DNA of 50,255 nucleotides from the NCBI GenBank assembly GCA_017996395.1, contig JAGOHA010000005.1, forward strand, positions 14,026 to 64,280, in the 5' to 3' direction. Source of the stretch: Acidobacteriota bacterium. Lineage in GTDB: Bacteria > Acidobacteriota > JAAYUB01. The notes beneath the pieces were generated by a model. It worked only from the letters and a program-made list of their open reading frames with translations. It searched no databases and was not told the DNA's origin. The position numbers and the translations under genes are program-made. Positions 8,156-17,271 of the stretch are shown here, one piece after another. How positions within the stretch are numbered: the first letter of the stretch is position 1; every line of letters starts with the position of its first letter.

Positions 8156-11100
8156 ATGTCCGAATCACCGCGCAAGAAATTCAAAGTGCCCTGGCCCGTG
8201 CGCCTGCTGGTCTATGCCGCCCTGGTGACGGCCGCCACCTGGTGGTTCCTCAACTCGCCCCTGCTCAAATCCGTGCTGCTCAACGCCGTCAATTCCCGCC
8301 TGGCCAAGGAGACCGGCCTGCAACTGGTGGTGCGGGATTGGGATTACAACCTGTTTCGCGGCACCGTCCAGGCCCGGGACCTGGCGGTCGTCTCCTCGTC
8401 CGGTTCGTTCTTCTGCCGCATCCCGGAGCTGCGCCTGGCGCTGGACCCCGGCGATATGCTCCAGGGACGGCTCACGCCGGTGTCCATCGAGGTGATCGGC
8501 CTGGATCTGGTGCTCAACCTGCCGGCCGACGACCTGACGATCCGGGAACGGGAACCGAGCGGTGAACTCGACCTGAAGTTCCAGTCGATCATCCTGCGGC
8601 GATGCCGGGTCCGCTGCCGCGACCTGTCGATCCCGCTGGACGGCACCATCGGTCGATTCGACCTGCGGATCGACAAGGACCGCCGGCAGCCGGGCTACCA
8701 GGTCCGGCTCGACGTGGCCGACGCCCTGTTCCGTCAGGACCGGCGGCGCCTGCCGCTGGACGCGTTCGCCGTGCGGGGCACGGTGACGGCGGACGAGCTG
8801 GAGTTCAGGGAAATCACGATCGACTCGCCGCTGCTGGAATGGCGGGGCGCCCTGCGGCTCAAGACCGAGGCGCCCCTGCAGCTGGCCGCCGAAGGGAAGG
8901 GTGCGATCGGGCTGGGACTCGCCCGGCTGCTGGAACCAGACCTCCCGGTGGCGCTGGGCGGGCGGGCCGCGTTGGCCGGCCGGGTGGCGGTCCGCGACGG
9001 AGTGCTGGCCGACCTGACGGCCGAGCTTTCGGCGCCCGCGCTGGCCGTCAACCAGGTGTCGATGACGAACCTGTTTGTGCAGGTCGGGATGCGCGACGGC
9101 GAGCTGGTCACGAACACCTTCCAACTCAGTCTGGATGGCGGTGGCGCCGTGACCGGCCAGTGGGGGTTCTCGCCGGAGTCCCGCGCCATCCGCTACGCCG
9201 GCCGGCTGGCCAACCTCGAACTGGGCCAATTCCACACGGGTGGTCTGATCGGCCATCCCGTCGACGGGGTGATCGACGGCGAGCTGGAACTGGGTCTGGC
9301 GCCCGGCGGTTCACCGAAAATCCGGTGGGACGGCGTGATCGCCGGCATGTCGGTGCAACTCCCATCCAAGGTGCATTTCTATCGGGCCGAATTCATCCAG
9401 GGGCGGCTGGCCCTGAACGACGGCGAAATCAGCTTCGAGCTGGACAACGCGCTGGGCGAAGGCATGCTCATCCAAGGCAAGGGACGGGTGCGGGACGGCG
9501 AGGTGTGGGTGGATCCCATGCGCGTCTGGGTGCCGGCCGAAGAGGAGGCGCAGGGTCTGCTGGCGCGCGTCGCCCGGCTGTCGGACAAATTGAAAGCCAA
9601 GCTCGACATGGTTCAGATTTACGGCCAGACGGAATTCACCGGCCGCCTGCATCTCAAGGGGAGTTTCCCTGACGTCGACGGCCAGTTGTCCGTGGGCGGG
9701 TTGGAGCTGGCGGGGGTGCGGTGGCGGGATGTCCGCCTCCCGTTCCAACTCGACCGGAACTCCCTGCGGGTACGGGGCGGCGTGCTCGACGGAACGAGCC
9801 AGCGCGCGGGATTCGATATGAACCTCCGTCTGGAGCCGGATACCCATCTGGACGCCGTCTCCGTCGACTGCCGGGCGTTGGACTGGCAGTCGCTGGAGCG
9901 TACCCTGGAATTTGTCGGCCTGGAGTTTGGTGACTCCAAGCCGTCCGCCTACCTGCACGGGAACCTGACCGGCACCCTGAACCTGGTCCTGCCCGAGGGC
10001 CAACCGGGCGAGGGGAGTTGGGATATTCGCATCGGCGATGTCCGCCTCAAGAGCCAGCCGCTGGGCCTCATCCAGGCTGTGGGGCGGCTGGCCGGGGACG
10101 TGGCGCATTTCGACCAATTGGCGATCCGCGGGCCGGCGGTGGACCTGTCCGCCGGCGGCAGCTGGAACACCGATACGAATCAGGTGGAGGCGGCCGGGGC
10201 GCTGCGCCGCCTCGCGCTCAAGGACCTGCCTCAGCTGCGCGACGCCGGTGTCGAAGGCATGCTGGCGGGGACGTTCGAGCTGCGGGGCCGGCTGAGCCAG
10301 CCGGAGGTCGCAGCCACATTTACCAGTGATCGGTTGATGTTTCAGGGCGAACCGTTCGGCGACCTGAACCTGGTGGCTCGTTACGAGGGCGACAAGGTGT
10401 ATTTCTCGCTGCGCACCGAGTACCGGGAGAACAAATACCAGACCCTGGGTGTGGTCAGCCTGGGCGCGGACCCGATTCTGGACGGCCGCGTGTTTCTGGA
10501 CGACGTGCAGATCCAGCCGTTCCTGCGCCAGGCGGGCGTGCCGCACGCCGACGAGACGCGGGGCACCGTCACGGGCGAGATGTTCGTGACCTACCCCTTT
10601 AAAAAGCCCGAGGAAATGGAGGTCACGGCCCGATTCGACGAGATCGGCCTGACTTTCCGTCATCTGCAGTTGCGGAACTCCCAGCCGGTGACCCTGCAGG
10701 TACTCGACCGACGACTCACGCTGCGCAACACCGAACTTCAGCTCAACGCGGCCAAGCTGGCCATCCAGGGCGAGTTATCCCTGTTCCCGTTCGACGAGCT
10801 CCGCGTGTTCGTGGGCGGTACGCTGAAAGCCGACCTGTTGCAGCCCTTCTATCCGGAACTGTATCCCGGCGGGACGGTCAAGCTGCAGGCGACCGTGCAG
10901 GGGAAGGTGGGCAATCCGGCGGTCTCCGGCCGGGTGGAATTCCAGGACGCTGCGCTGAAGATCCGCAAACCGGAGCTGGCCCTGTCCAAGATCAACGGCG
11001 TGCTGGAGCTGTCCCGGCATTCCATCCGGACCGAGCGGATCCAGATGGACTCCACCTATGGCCCACTGGAGATCCACGGCGAGTGCCGTCTGGACCAGCT

Positions 11101-12076
11101 GGAGCCGGTGCTCTGGAACGTGTACGCGAGCAGCGACCGGCTCAGCGTGCCGTTCCCCAAGGGATTTCTGTCGGAGGTGAGCGGCCGCCTCCATCTCCAG
11201 GGGCGGCCCGGCCGGTCGGTGCTGGGCGGCGATCTCTGGATCGAGCGGGCCGCCCCGCTGCAGAACGTGGACCTCGTGGGCTTCGTCCAGCTGCTGGCCG
11301 GCATGGAATTCTCCAGCGGCGGGAACGGCTCCGGGAAGCTGTTCACCGAGACCACGCTCAACGTGAATCTCAAGGGCGAGCGGTCCGTCCGGATCGAAAC
11401 GGACAGTCTGGACATCATCGGCAGCGTGGACCTGCAGATCAAGGGATCGCTGGACCAGCCGGTGGTCCGCGGCGCCCTGGTGGTCAACAACGGTGAGATC
11501 ATGTTCCGGATGAACCGGTTCACCGTGGACCGGGGCTTGATCTCGTTCATCAATCCGGCGGAGGTCGATCCGGAACTCAATCTGCAGATATCGAGCGACA
11601 TCAAGGATTACCACATCATTGTCCGGCTCGAGGGCTCCACGTCGCGGATGAAGACGCAGCTGGTATCCGTGCCCAACCTGTCCGCCGCCGAGATCGTCCA
11701 GCTCATCACATCGGGCCAGGCACCCGAGAGCACGTCCCGGGCCCAGGTGATCACGCCGTCGGGGGCGGACTACTCGGCCGTGCTCAGCCAGCTGGTGTCG
11801 GTGGCCGTGGAGCAGCGGCTGAAACAGGTGGTGGGGTTTGACACCATCTCCGTGGACGCGCAGCTCTCCGACACCGATTCCGCCAGCAGCACCCGGGTCA
11901 CCGTGGGCAAGCAGGTGGTCAAAGACCTGTTCGTGACGTATTCGCGCAGCGTGTCCAGCAGTGAAAAAGACATGATTGTGATCGAGTACCGCCTGTCCCC
12001 CCGCGTGACCATCGTGGCCACCGAGGACGAGCGGGGTTATTTCGGGCTCGATTTCCGGTTCAAGCGCAAATTCTGA
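8156..12076 (+). CDS. tamB: TamB-like translocation and assembly module protein
   Basis: 1306 residues from ATG 8156; an in-frame GTG at 8138 would add six. One N-terminal membrane anchor (about residues 15-40) is followed by a very long repetitive beta-rich region of the AsmA/TamB type. The C-terminal TamB (DUF490) domain is clear: GELRGALVVNNGEIMF-like sequence, INPAEVDPELNLQISSDIKDY, LVSVPNLSAAEIVQLITSG and the ending VTIVATEDERGYFGLDFRFKRKF-type strand. TamB proteins span the periplasm as a hydrophobic groove and serve outer membrane protein assembly or phospholipid transport. The bamA-like gene follows after 19 bp, matching the usual TamA-TamB pairing. Confidence 0.9.
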   Translation: MSESPRKKFKVPWPVRLLVYAALVTAATWWFLNSPLLKSVLLNAVNSRLAKETGLQLVVRDWDYNLFRGTVQARDLAVVSSSGSFFCRIPELRLALDPGDMLQGRLTPVSIEVIGLDLVLNLPADDLTIREREPSGELDLKFQSIILRRCRVRCRDLSIPLDGTIGRFDLRIDKDRRQPGYQVRLDVADALFRQDRRRLPLDAFAVRGTVTADELEFREITIDSPLLEWRGALRLKTEAPLQLAAEGKGAIGLGLARLLEPDLPVALGGRAALAGRVAVRDGVLADLTAELSAPALAVNQVSMTNLFVQVGMRDGELVTNTFQLSLDGGGAVTGQWGFSPESRAIRYAGRLANLELGQFHTGGLIGHPVDGVIDGELELGLAPGGSPKIRWDGVIAGMSVQLPSKVHFYRAEFIQGRLALNDGEISFELDNALGEGMLIQGKGRVRDGEVWVDPMRVWVPAEEEAQGLLARVARLSDKLKAKLDMVQIYGQTEFTGRLHLKGSFPDVDGQLSVGGLELAGVRWRDVRLPFQLDRNSLRVRGGVLDGTSQRAGFDMNLRLEPDTHLDAVSVDCRALDWQSLERTLEFVGLEFGDSKPSAYLHGNLTGTLNLVLPEGQPGEGSWDIRIGDVRLKSQPLGLIQAVGRLAGDVAHFDQLAIRGPAVDLSAGGSWNTDTNQVEAAGALRRLALKDLPQLRDAGVEGMLAGTFELRGRLSQPEVAATFTSDRLMFQGEPFGDLNLVARYEGDKVYFSLRTEYRENKYQTLGVVSLGADPILDGRVFLDDVQIQPFLRQAGVPHADETRGTVTGEMFVTYPFKKPEEMEVTARFDEIGLTFRHLQLRNSQPVTLQVLDRRLTLRNTELQLNAAKLAIQGELSLFPFDELRVFVGGTLKADLLQPFYPELYPGGTVKLQATVQGKVGNPAVSGRVEFQDAALKIRKPELALSKINGVLELSRHSIRTERIQMDSTYGPLEIHGECRLDQLEPVLWNVYASSDRLSVPFPKGFLSEVSGRLHLQGRPGRSVLGGDLWIERAAPLQNVDLVGFVQLLAGMEFSSGGNGSGKLFTETTLNVNLKGERSVRIETDSLDIIGSVDLQIKGSLDQPVVRGALVVNNGEIMFRMNRFTVDRGLISFINPAEVDPELNLQISSDIKDYHIIVRLEGSTSRMKTQLVSVPNLSAAEIVQLITSGQAPESTSRAQVITPSGADYSAVLSQLVSVAVEQRLKQVVGFDTISVDAQLSDTDSASSTRVTVGKQVVKDLFVTYSRSVSSSEKDMIVIEYRLSPRVTIVATEDERGYFGLDFRFKRKF

Positions 12077-12095
12077 GGCGCCGCGGGAACGGAAG

Positions 12096-14798
12096 ATGCG
12101 TTACTTGCTGACGATCATCGGGATGCTGCTGGCGCTGCCGGCGACGCCGCCGGGGCAGTCGCCCGCCGGTGCACCCCCGTCATCCCGGGCGGCTGCGGTG
12201 GTGTTCGAGATCGATCCGCCGGAATTTGACCAGGTGGATATCGCCACTCTGGAGCGCGTGGCCGGCATCCAGACCGGCACCTCTCTCGATGTCCGCGTGT
12301 TTCAGAACGCCTGTAAAAACCTTTACCAGTTGGGCATTTTCCGGAAGGTCGCGGTCTACACCCTGCCGGCGGCGGAGGGGCAGCGCGTGATCTTTCGGTT
12401 GGCGGCCCAACCGCGCCTGCAGCGCCTTGAGCTGCGACGCGTCCGGCGCTTCAACGTCCGGACGCTGATGAAGGAGCTGGGGCTGGCCCGGGGAGACCTG
12501 CTCACCGACGCGGTCCTGGCCGCGGCCCGCGAGCGGCTGCTGGAACTCTATCGGGAGGCGGGGTATCTCGACGCGACCGGCGAATTCCGCGTGCTGCCGG
12601 AGGGCCGCCTGCAGATCGAGGTCGCCGAGGGGAAGCGCTACCGGCTGATGCCGGTCCAGGTGGAGTTGCTCGAAGGCACCCTTCTGCCGGAGGTGCGGCG
12701 CGTCGTCAGCCGGCTGAGCTACCAGTACCTGTCGCAGCAGCTTCTGGAGCGTCTGGTCCGCGACCTCCGGCGCAGCTACCACGAGGCCGGCTATCCCGCG
12801 GTCCGCATCGAGCGGTTCGAATCCCCGGGTCGCCTGCCGGCTTCGGTCCAGCCGGTCATCCTGCTGGAAACCGGGCCGCCCGTCACCATCCGCGTCGAAG
12901 GGGACAAGATGTCGCCCGGTGAGATCCGCGAGACGCTGGCCATCTATCGCCTGGGTGACGTCAGCGTGTTCGCCGAAGAACTCAGTCGGAATGACCTGAA
13001 AACGTTCCTGGAGCGACAGGGTCGGGTGGTCACGGCGGTCGCCTCCCGGCGAGAGGAGGATCCGGAAACGGGACGGATTCTCCTCGTGTTCCAGGTCGAG
13101 ACGATGCCGCGAGAGAAAATACCAGTGGAACTCTCGGGCAATGTGTCATTCACCCGCCAGGCGATCGTCGAGGGCACAGGGCTGCCCCTGAGCGTGCCGC
13201 ACATCTCGGCCGAGACGGCGGAACCTCTGGCCGGCGAGGTGCGGGCGCTGTACAACGCGGCCGGCTGGCTGGATGCGCGGGTGAGCTGGACCGCCATCAC
13301 GGAGGGCGGCCAAAACACGCTTCGGCTTGAGGTCACCGAGGGCGAACGGTATCGAGTGGGCGCCTTCACGCTGGGCGATAACTTTCCCCATCGCGAAGAG
13401 TTCGCGCGGCGGCTGGACGGGTTCCGGGACCAGCCGTACACCGCCGGGCTGGTGGAGCAGTTGCGGCAGACGGTCATCGACTTCTGCTCCGGCCGGGGGT
13501 ACATCGTCGACCGGCTGGCGCTCAAGGACCAGCGCACCGACCACCGGGTGGACCTGACGCTCGAGCCGGAACTGGATGGGCCCTACCAGGTGGACAACGT
13601 GGTGGTGATCAGCCCGGGCGCCACGGTGCCCCGCGAGATGAACAAGCTGATCCGCCTGCAGGGCGGCGGCACGCTGGACATCCAATCGGTCTATCAGGCC
13701 GAGAACCGGCTGTACGGGTCGGGCATATTCGAAGATGTTTCGGTGACGGTGCCCGTCGTCCACGGCCGGGAGCAGAGCCGGAACGTGATCCTGAAGCTCG
13801 TCGAAGCGCCTCGCTATACGTTCGGGTACGGTTTCGGCTACCAGGACTTCGAAGGTTTCCGCGGGCTGCTCGAGTGGACCGACAACAATTTCCTCGGCCG
13901 GACGCTGAGCCTCGGCACCCTCTTCCGGCTCAGCGAAAAGAAAATCCTCGGCCAGGTGTCGGTGAACGACCAGGACCTGTTCTGGGGACGCTATCCTCTG
14001 ACGCTCTCCATCTACGGGCTGCAGGAGGACCGGGTCTCTTTCAAGACCAAGCGGTTCAGCGTCGTCGGGCAGAGCAGCATCCAGACCGGCCGGCACACCG
14101 TCTGGCTGTTCCGGTTGGGTTTCGAAAACATCACCAACTACGACATCCAGGAGGGGCTCGATCCGGGCGAGATCGAGCGGGACGAACAGCCCATCACCCT
14201 CCCCTCCCTTGCGGTGACCTACGTCAATGACAGCCGGGACAACCTGATGGATGCCACCCGGGGCCGTCAGCGCACCTTCACGGTCATGATGGCGCCGAAA
14301 ATCCTGGGCGCCGACACCGGCTTCACCAAACTGTATTTCCAGGAACAGCACAACTACCGGCTCGGGTCGCACCTGGTCGCGGCGCTCTCGCTGCGGATGG
14401 GCTGGATTCTCAACCACTCCAGCTCCGTCGATGTGCCGATCAGCGAGAAGTTTTTCGCCGGCGGCTCGTCCACCCTGCGCGCGTACGAGACGGAGCGGGC
14501 CGGCCCGCTGGACCCCGTGACGAACGAACCGTTGGGCGGCAACGCTCTGATCATCGGTAACGCTGAATTGCGCTTTCCCATCTACCGTCTCCTGCACGGG
14601 GCGCTGTTTTACGATGTCGGCAACGTCTTCACCGACATGTCGTCGGTGCGCTGGCCCGACGTGGCCCACATCGTCGGATTCGGTTTCCGGATCAACACGC
14701 CGGTAGTGCCGATCCGGTTGGACTTCGGGTTGTCCCTGAAAGACATTCCCAACGACAAGAACAACCAGTTCTATATCACCATCGGGAATCCGTTCTGA
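12096..14798 (+). CDS. bamA: BamA/TamA-type outer membrane assembly factor (Omp85)
   Basis: 900 residues: a signal sequence, several POTRA repeats up to about residue 560 (each with a GxxxD..Y..xGYLDA or YxxxGIFEDV-type motif), then a 16-strand barrel domain. The barrel has GYGFGYQDFEGFRG and the Omp85 hallmark FFAGGSSTLRAYE, and it ends with an aromatic residue (GNPF) as in outer membrane proteins. With five or more POTRAs it is closer in size to BamA than to three-POTRA TamA, but its pairing with tamB suggests a TamA role. Which role it plays depends on whether another BamA exists in the genome. It overlaps the next gene by one base (TGATG). Confidence 0.9.
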   Translation: MRYLLTIIGMLLALPATPPGQSPAGAPPSSRAAAVVFEIDPPEFDQVDIATLERVAGIQTGTSLDVRVFQNACKNLYQLGIFRKVAVYTLPAAEGQRVIFRLAAQPRLQRLELRRVRRFNVRTLMKELGLARGDLLTDAVLAAARERLLELYREAGYLDATGEFRVLPEGRLQIEVAEGKRYRLMPVQVELLEGTLLPEVRRVVSRLSYQYLSQQLLERLVRDLRRSYHEAGYPAVRIERFESPGRLPASVQPVILLETGPPVTIRVEGDKMSPGEIRETLAIYRLGDVSVFAEELSRNDLKTFLERQGRVVTAVASRREEDPETGRILLVFQVETMPREKIPVELSGNVSFTRQAIVEGTGLPLSVPHISAETAEPLAGEVRALYNAAGWLDARVSWTAITEGGQNTLRLEVTEGERYRVGAFTLGDNFPHREEFARRLDGFRDQPYTAGLVEQLRQTVIDFCSGRGYIVDRLALKDQRTDHRVDLTLEPELDGPYQVDNVVVISPGATVPREMNKLIRLQGGGTLDIQSVYQAENRLYGSGIFEDVSVTVPVVHGREQSRNVILKLVEAPRYTFGYGFGYQDFEGFRGLLEWTDNNFLGRTLSLGTLFRLSEKKILGQVSVNDQDLFWGRYPLTLSIYGLQEDRVSFKTKRFSVVGQSSIQTGRHTVWLFRLGFENITNYDIQEGLDPGEIERDEQPITLPSLAVTYVNDSRDNLMDATRGRQRTFTVMMAPKILGADTGFTKLYFQEQHNYRLGSHLVAALSLRMGWILNHSSSVDVPISEKFFAGGSSTLRAYETERAGPLDPVTNEPLGGNALIIGNAELRFPIYRLLHGALFYDVGNVFTDMSSVRWPDVAHIVGFGFRINTPVVPIRLDFGLSLKDIPNDKNNQFYITIGNPF

Positions 14799-15472
14799 TG
14801 CTGTGCCGCGCATTCATCATTCTGCTCGGTCTGGCCGGTGCCGCCACCGGCAGCCTCTGCGCGCATCCCGCCGCGTGGCCGGACCCGCCGGACGAGCCGC
14901 AGCTTCAGGACCGGATCGTGGCGGAAGTGAGCGGGATACCCGTTTCCCGGCGCGAGCTGCTGTTCGTGGCCTCCCTCATCGAGGGCCGGGTGGTGACACC
15001 CGACGAACGGTCCGTCCTCGAGGCCGCGCTGAACCGGCTCTCGGATCAGCTCATCATCCGCCAGGAGCTGGTCGACAGCATGGGGGATGCGGCGAAGACC
15101 GCCGATATCGATGCGATGGCGGCGCGGATCCGCGACCATTGCGGCGGGGCGGAGAAGCTGGCGGCGATCCAGGCGGTGTTCGCAATCACGCCGGCGGAGT
15201 ACGTCGATTTGGTGGAACGCCAGGCGCTGGTGGTGGAATTTCTCCGGACCTATTTCCGGCCCTTCGTGGTCATCGCGCCGGAGGAGATCACCGCATTCTA
15301 CACCGACGAATTGTTGCCGCAACTGCCGCCCGACACGTCCGTTCCCCCGGTGGAGCAGGTGCGGGACTACATCGTCCGGATCCTGGAACAGCGCAAGATC
15401 AATACCGAATTCAATGACTGGATCGCCCAGCGGCGGGTGGAAGCGGCGATCCGGATCATCCCCGAGGATTAG
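14798..15472 (+). CDS. SurA-like periplasmic chaperone without a PPIase domain
   Basis: 224 residues with a signal sequence (about 1-22). After it comes a SurA N-domain-like pattern: DRIVAEVSGIPVSRREL (family: D.iVA.Vng..It..El), LNRLSDQLIIRQEL and a VAPEEITAFY-like segment (FVVIAPEEITAFYTDEL), then a C-terminal helix (VRDYIVRILEQRKINTEFNDW). No parvulin domain is present between the two halves. The start codon overlaps the bamA-like stop (TGATG), so translation is probably coupled. An unfolded outer-membrane-protein chaperone feeding the adjacent barrel is the likely role, inferred from fold pattern and position. Confidence 0.72.
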   Translation: MLCRAFIILLGLAGAATGSLCAHPAAWPDPPDEPQLQDRIVAEVSGIPVSRRELLFVASLIEGRVVTPDERSVLEAALNRLSDQLIIRQELVDSMGDAAKTADIDAMAARIRDHCGGAEKLAAIQAVFAITPAEYVDLVERQALVVEFLRTYFRPFVVIAPEEITAFYTDELLPQLPPDTSVPPVEQVRDYIVRILEQRKINTEFNDWIAQRRVEAAIRIIPED

Positions 15473-15488
15473 CCGCGCGGCCGCCGCT

Positions 15489-15968
15489 TCAGTTAGCCGG
15501 GCGGAGAATCGCGCGGATGTCTTTTTCCAGCGTATCGTTCGGCGTCTCGATGATCCGGCCGGCCTCCACTCCGTCCAACAGGAAGATGAATGTGGGCACC
15601 CGCTCGATGTGCAGGTCATCGGTCAGGCCGTCCGGGTCCCGCTTCGTGCGGTCCACGCCGATGTAACGGATGCGGTCGGCCGGGAGCTTCAACGCTTCGA
15701 TGATCTTGATGAACCCGGGCACGTGGTCCAGACTGTCCGAGCACCAGCTGCCGAACACCACCACCACTTCCAGCTCCGCCGGCAGGGCGCCGACGGCCGC
15801 CAGCGTCTCGGCATCCGGCGTGTAGGCCGTGTAATTCGCCCGGTAGGATTCAAAACGGTCCAGAATTTCCGCGGCCGTGAGTGTGCCGCGCACGATGGGC
15901 AGATCAACGGCCAGGGCGTGTCCGCAGCATGTGGCGAGCACGACGGCCGTCAGGATTTTCCAGAACAT
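15489..15968 (-). CDS. Secreted thioredoxin-fold protein with a CxxS site
   Basis: 159 residues. Signal sequence 1-20 (ATCCGHALA). A thioredoxin fold follows: VVVVFGSWCSDSLDHVP (W75, C76, S79) and the cis-proline loop RVPTFIF (P125). The usual second active-site cysteine is serine, so the site is C-S-D-S. Such monothiol sites cannot form the usual internal disulphide; they occur in mixed-disulphide trapping or isomerase-like proteins. AGGAGG lies four bases before the ATG and the promoter is excellent. It is convergent with the SurA-like gene, 16 bp away. Confidence 0.78.
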   Translation of the reverse strand: MFWKILTAVVLATCCGHALAVDLPIVRGTLTAAEILDRFESYRANYTAYTPDAETLAAVGALPAELEVVVVFGSWCSDSLDHVPGFIKIIEALKLPADRIRYIGVDRTKRDPDGLTDDLHIERVPTFIFLLDGVEAGRIIETPNDTLEKDIRAILRPAN

Positions 15969-15995
15969 GGCACCTCCTCGCGGTGAGTCGGGGGC

Positions 15996-16024
15996 ATTAT
16001 AACCGCCACCGTCCGCTTTGTAAA
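15996..16024 (-). promoter_or_regulatory. Sigma-70-type promoter of the thioredoxin-fold gene
   Basis: On the minus strand, TTTACA (16019-16024), 17-bp spacer, perfect TATAAT (15996-16001), ending 27 bases before the ATG. Confidence 0.7.
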
Positions 16025-16054
16025 TCCGGCGGCCGTCGCCGGGCGGCTGGGGTG

Positions 16055-16063
16055 TGCTATACT
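16055..16063 (+). promoter_or_regulatory. Extended -10 promoter of the DUF362 gene
   Basis: TGC-TATACT, an extended -10 element, with no recognisable -35 at 16-18 bp. It covers the potential GTG start at 16054, which is therefore excluded. The same 11-mer GTGCTATACTG occurs before the gene starting at 40846. Confidence 0.5.
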
Positions 16064-16095
16064 GGGCGCTTATTTCCGGCTGGCGGGTCAGGGCC

Positions 16096-17271
16096 GTGGA
16101 TACTGCGTGCGCGTTGGGACGAGTCGAAGGCTATGAGCCGGCCGCGCTCCGAGCGTTTCTGGAGGACGGGTGGCGGGAGCTGTCCGGCCGGGGACGTGAA
16201 TTTCGTGCCGGCGACCGCGTGCTGCTGAAACCGAACCTGCTCGCCGGCCGGCCGCCGGAGCGCGCGGTGAACACGCATCCCGAGGTGGTGGGCGCCGTGG
16301 CGTCGTTTTTGGCGGACCAGGGGTGCCGCCTGTTTCTCGGCGACAGTCCGTCCCTGGAGAGCACCGCCCACGCCGTGGCCGCGGCCGGCTACGCGCCGGT
16401 GATGGCGCGTTACGGCATCACCCCGGTGTCGTTCCATCGGGGGCGCGAAGTGCCCGCTCGCAACCGGAAGTTCTTCAGCCGACTGTATCTGTTCGAGGAT
16501 TTCGCCGGGTTCGACCATGTGGTGAACCTGCCCAAGCTCAAGACGCACACCCAGATGGGCCTGACGCTGGGGGTCAAGAATCTGTTCGGCTTCGTCCCGG
16601 GCAAGCGCAAGGCGGCGTATCACCTGAGCGCGGGCGGCGACGAGGCGGTCTTCGCCCGGCTGATGCTGGAAATCGCCGACACCGTCAATCCCACGCTCAC
16701 GGTGCTCGACGGGATCCTGGCCATGGAGGGGGACGGCCCCGGCCAGGGCACGCCCCGGAGCGTCGGCCTGATGATGATGTCCCGTAACTGCGTGGCGCTC
16801 GATGCGGTCGTCGGCCGGGTGGCGGGCGTGCCGCTGGCGCGGCACCCCATCGTGCGCGAGGCGCTCGCCGCCGGACTCCCCGGCGCCGACTGGCGGCAGA
16901 CGGTTCGTTTCGGGCCGCCGGTGGAGGAACTGGCGGTGACCGGGTTCCGGCTCCCCGAGCGCGGAGACGCCCAGTGGCGGCTGCCCCGCATCGCCGTGCG
17001 GGCGTTCACCAACACCTGGACCTCGCGGCCTTGGATCCGCCCGGATGCGTGCCGGTACTGCCTGCAGTGCACGGCCATCTGCCCCGTTCAGGCGATCGCC
17101 GATCAGGGCGGGCGACAGCTCCGGGTGGACCCGGGGCGCTGCGTCCGCTGCTGGTGCTGCCACGAGGTGTGCCCCCATGACGCCATCGGTATCCGGGAAG
17201 GAGCAGGGCTTCGGGCGATGAAGCGGTACGACCGCTGGCGGCGCAAACTTCATGACAAGGACACTCCATGA
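16096..17271 (+). CDS. DUF362-domain protein with C-terminal 2[4Fe-4S] ferredoxin domain
   Basis: 391 residues from GTG 16096, which starts with the family-typical pattern (VDTACALGRVEGYEP). The DUF362 domain fills residues 1-300: VLLKPNLLAGRPPERAVNTH, VVNLPKLKTHTQMGLTLGVK and HHL-like sequence, and LTVLDGILAMEGDGP. The C-terminus has two ferredoxin motifs, CRYCLQCTAICP and CVRCWCCHEVCP. DUF362 proteins are iron-sulphur redox proteins of uncertain reaction, often in anaerobes. The stop overlaps the M23 peptidase start by four bases (ATGA), so they form an operon. An earlier GTG at 16054 lies within the promoter and was rejected. Confidence 0.9.
   Translation: MDTACALGRVEGYEPAALRAFLEDGWRELSGRGREFRAGDRVLLKPNLLAGRPPERAVNTHPEVVGAVASFLADQGCRLFLGDSPSLESTAHAVAAAGYAPVMARYGITPVSFHRGREVPARNRKFFSRLYLFEDFAGFDHVVNLPKLKTHTQMGLTLGVKNLFGFVPGKRKAAYHLSAGGDEAVFARLMLEIADTVNPTLTVLDGILAMEGDGPGQGTPRSVGLMMMSRNCVALDAVVGRVAGVPLARHPIVREALAAGLPGADWRQTVRFGPPVEELAVTGFRLPERGDAQWRLPRIAVRAFTNTWTSRPWIRPDACRYCLQCTAICPVQAIADQGGRQLRVDPGRCVRCWCCHEVCPHDAIGIREGAGLRAMKRYDRWRRKLHDKDTP

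Noticed and set aside
16054..16095. Earlier GTG start for the DUF362 protein
   Set aside because: It lies at the extended -10 promoter element, upstream of the predicted transcript start.
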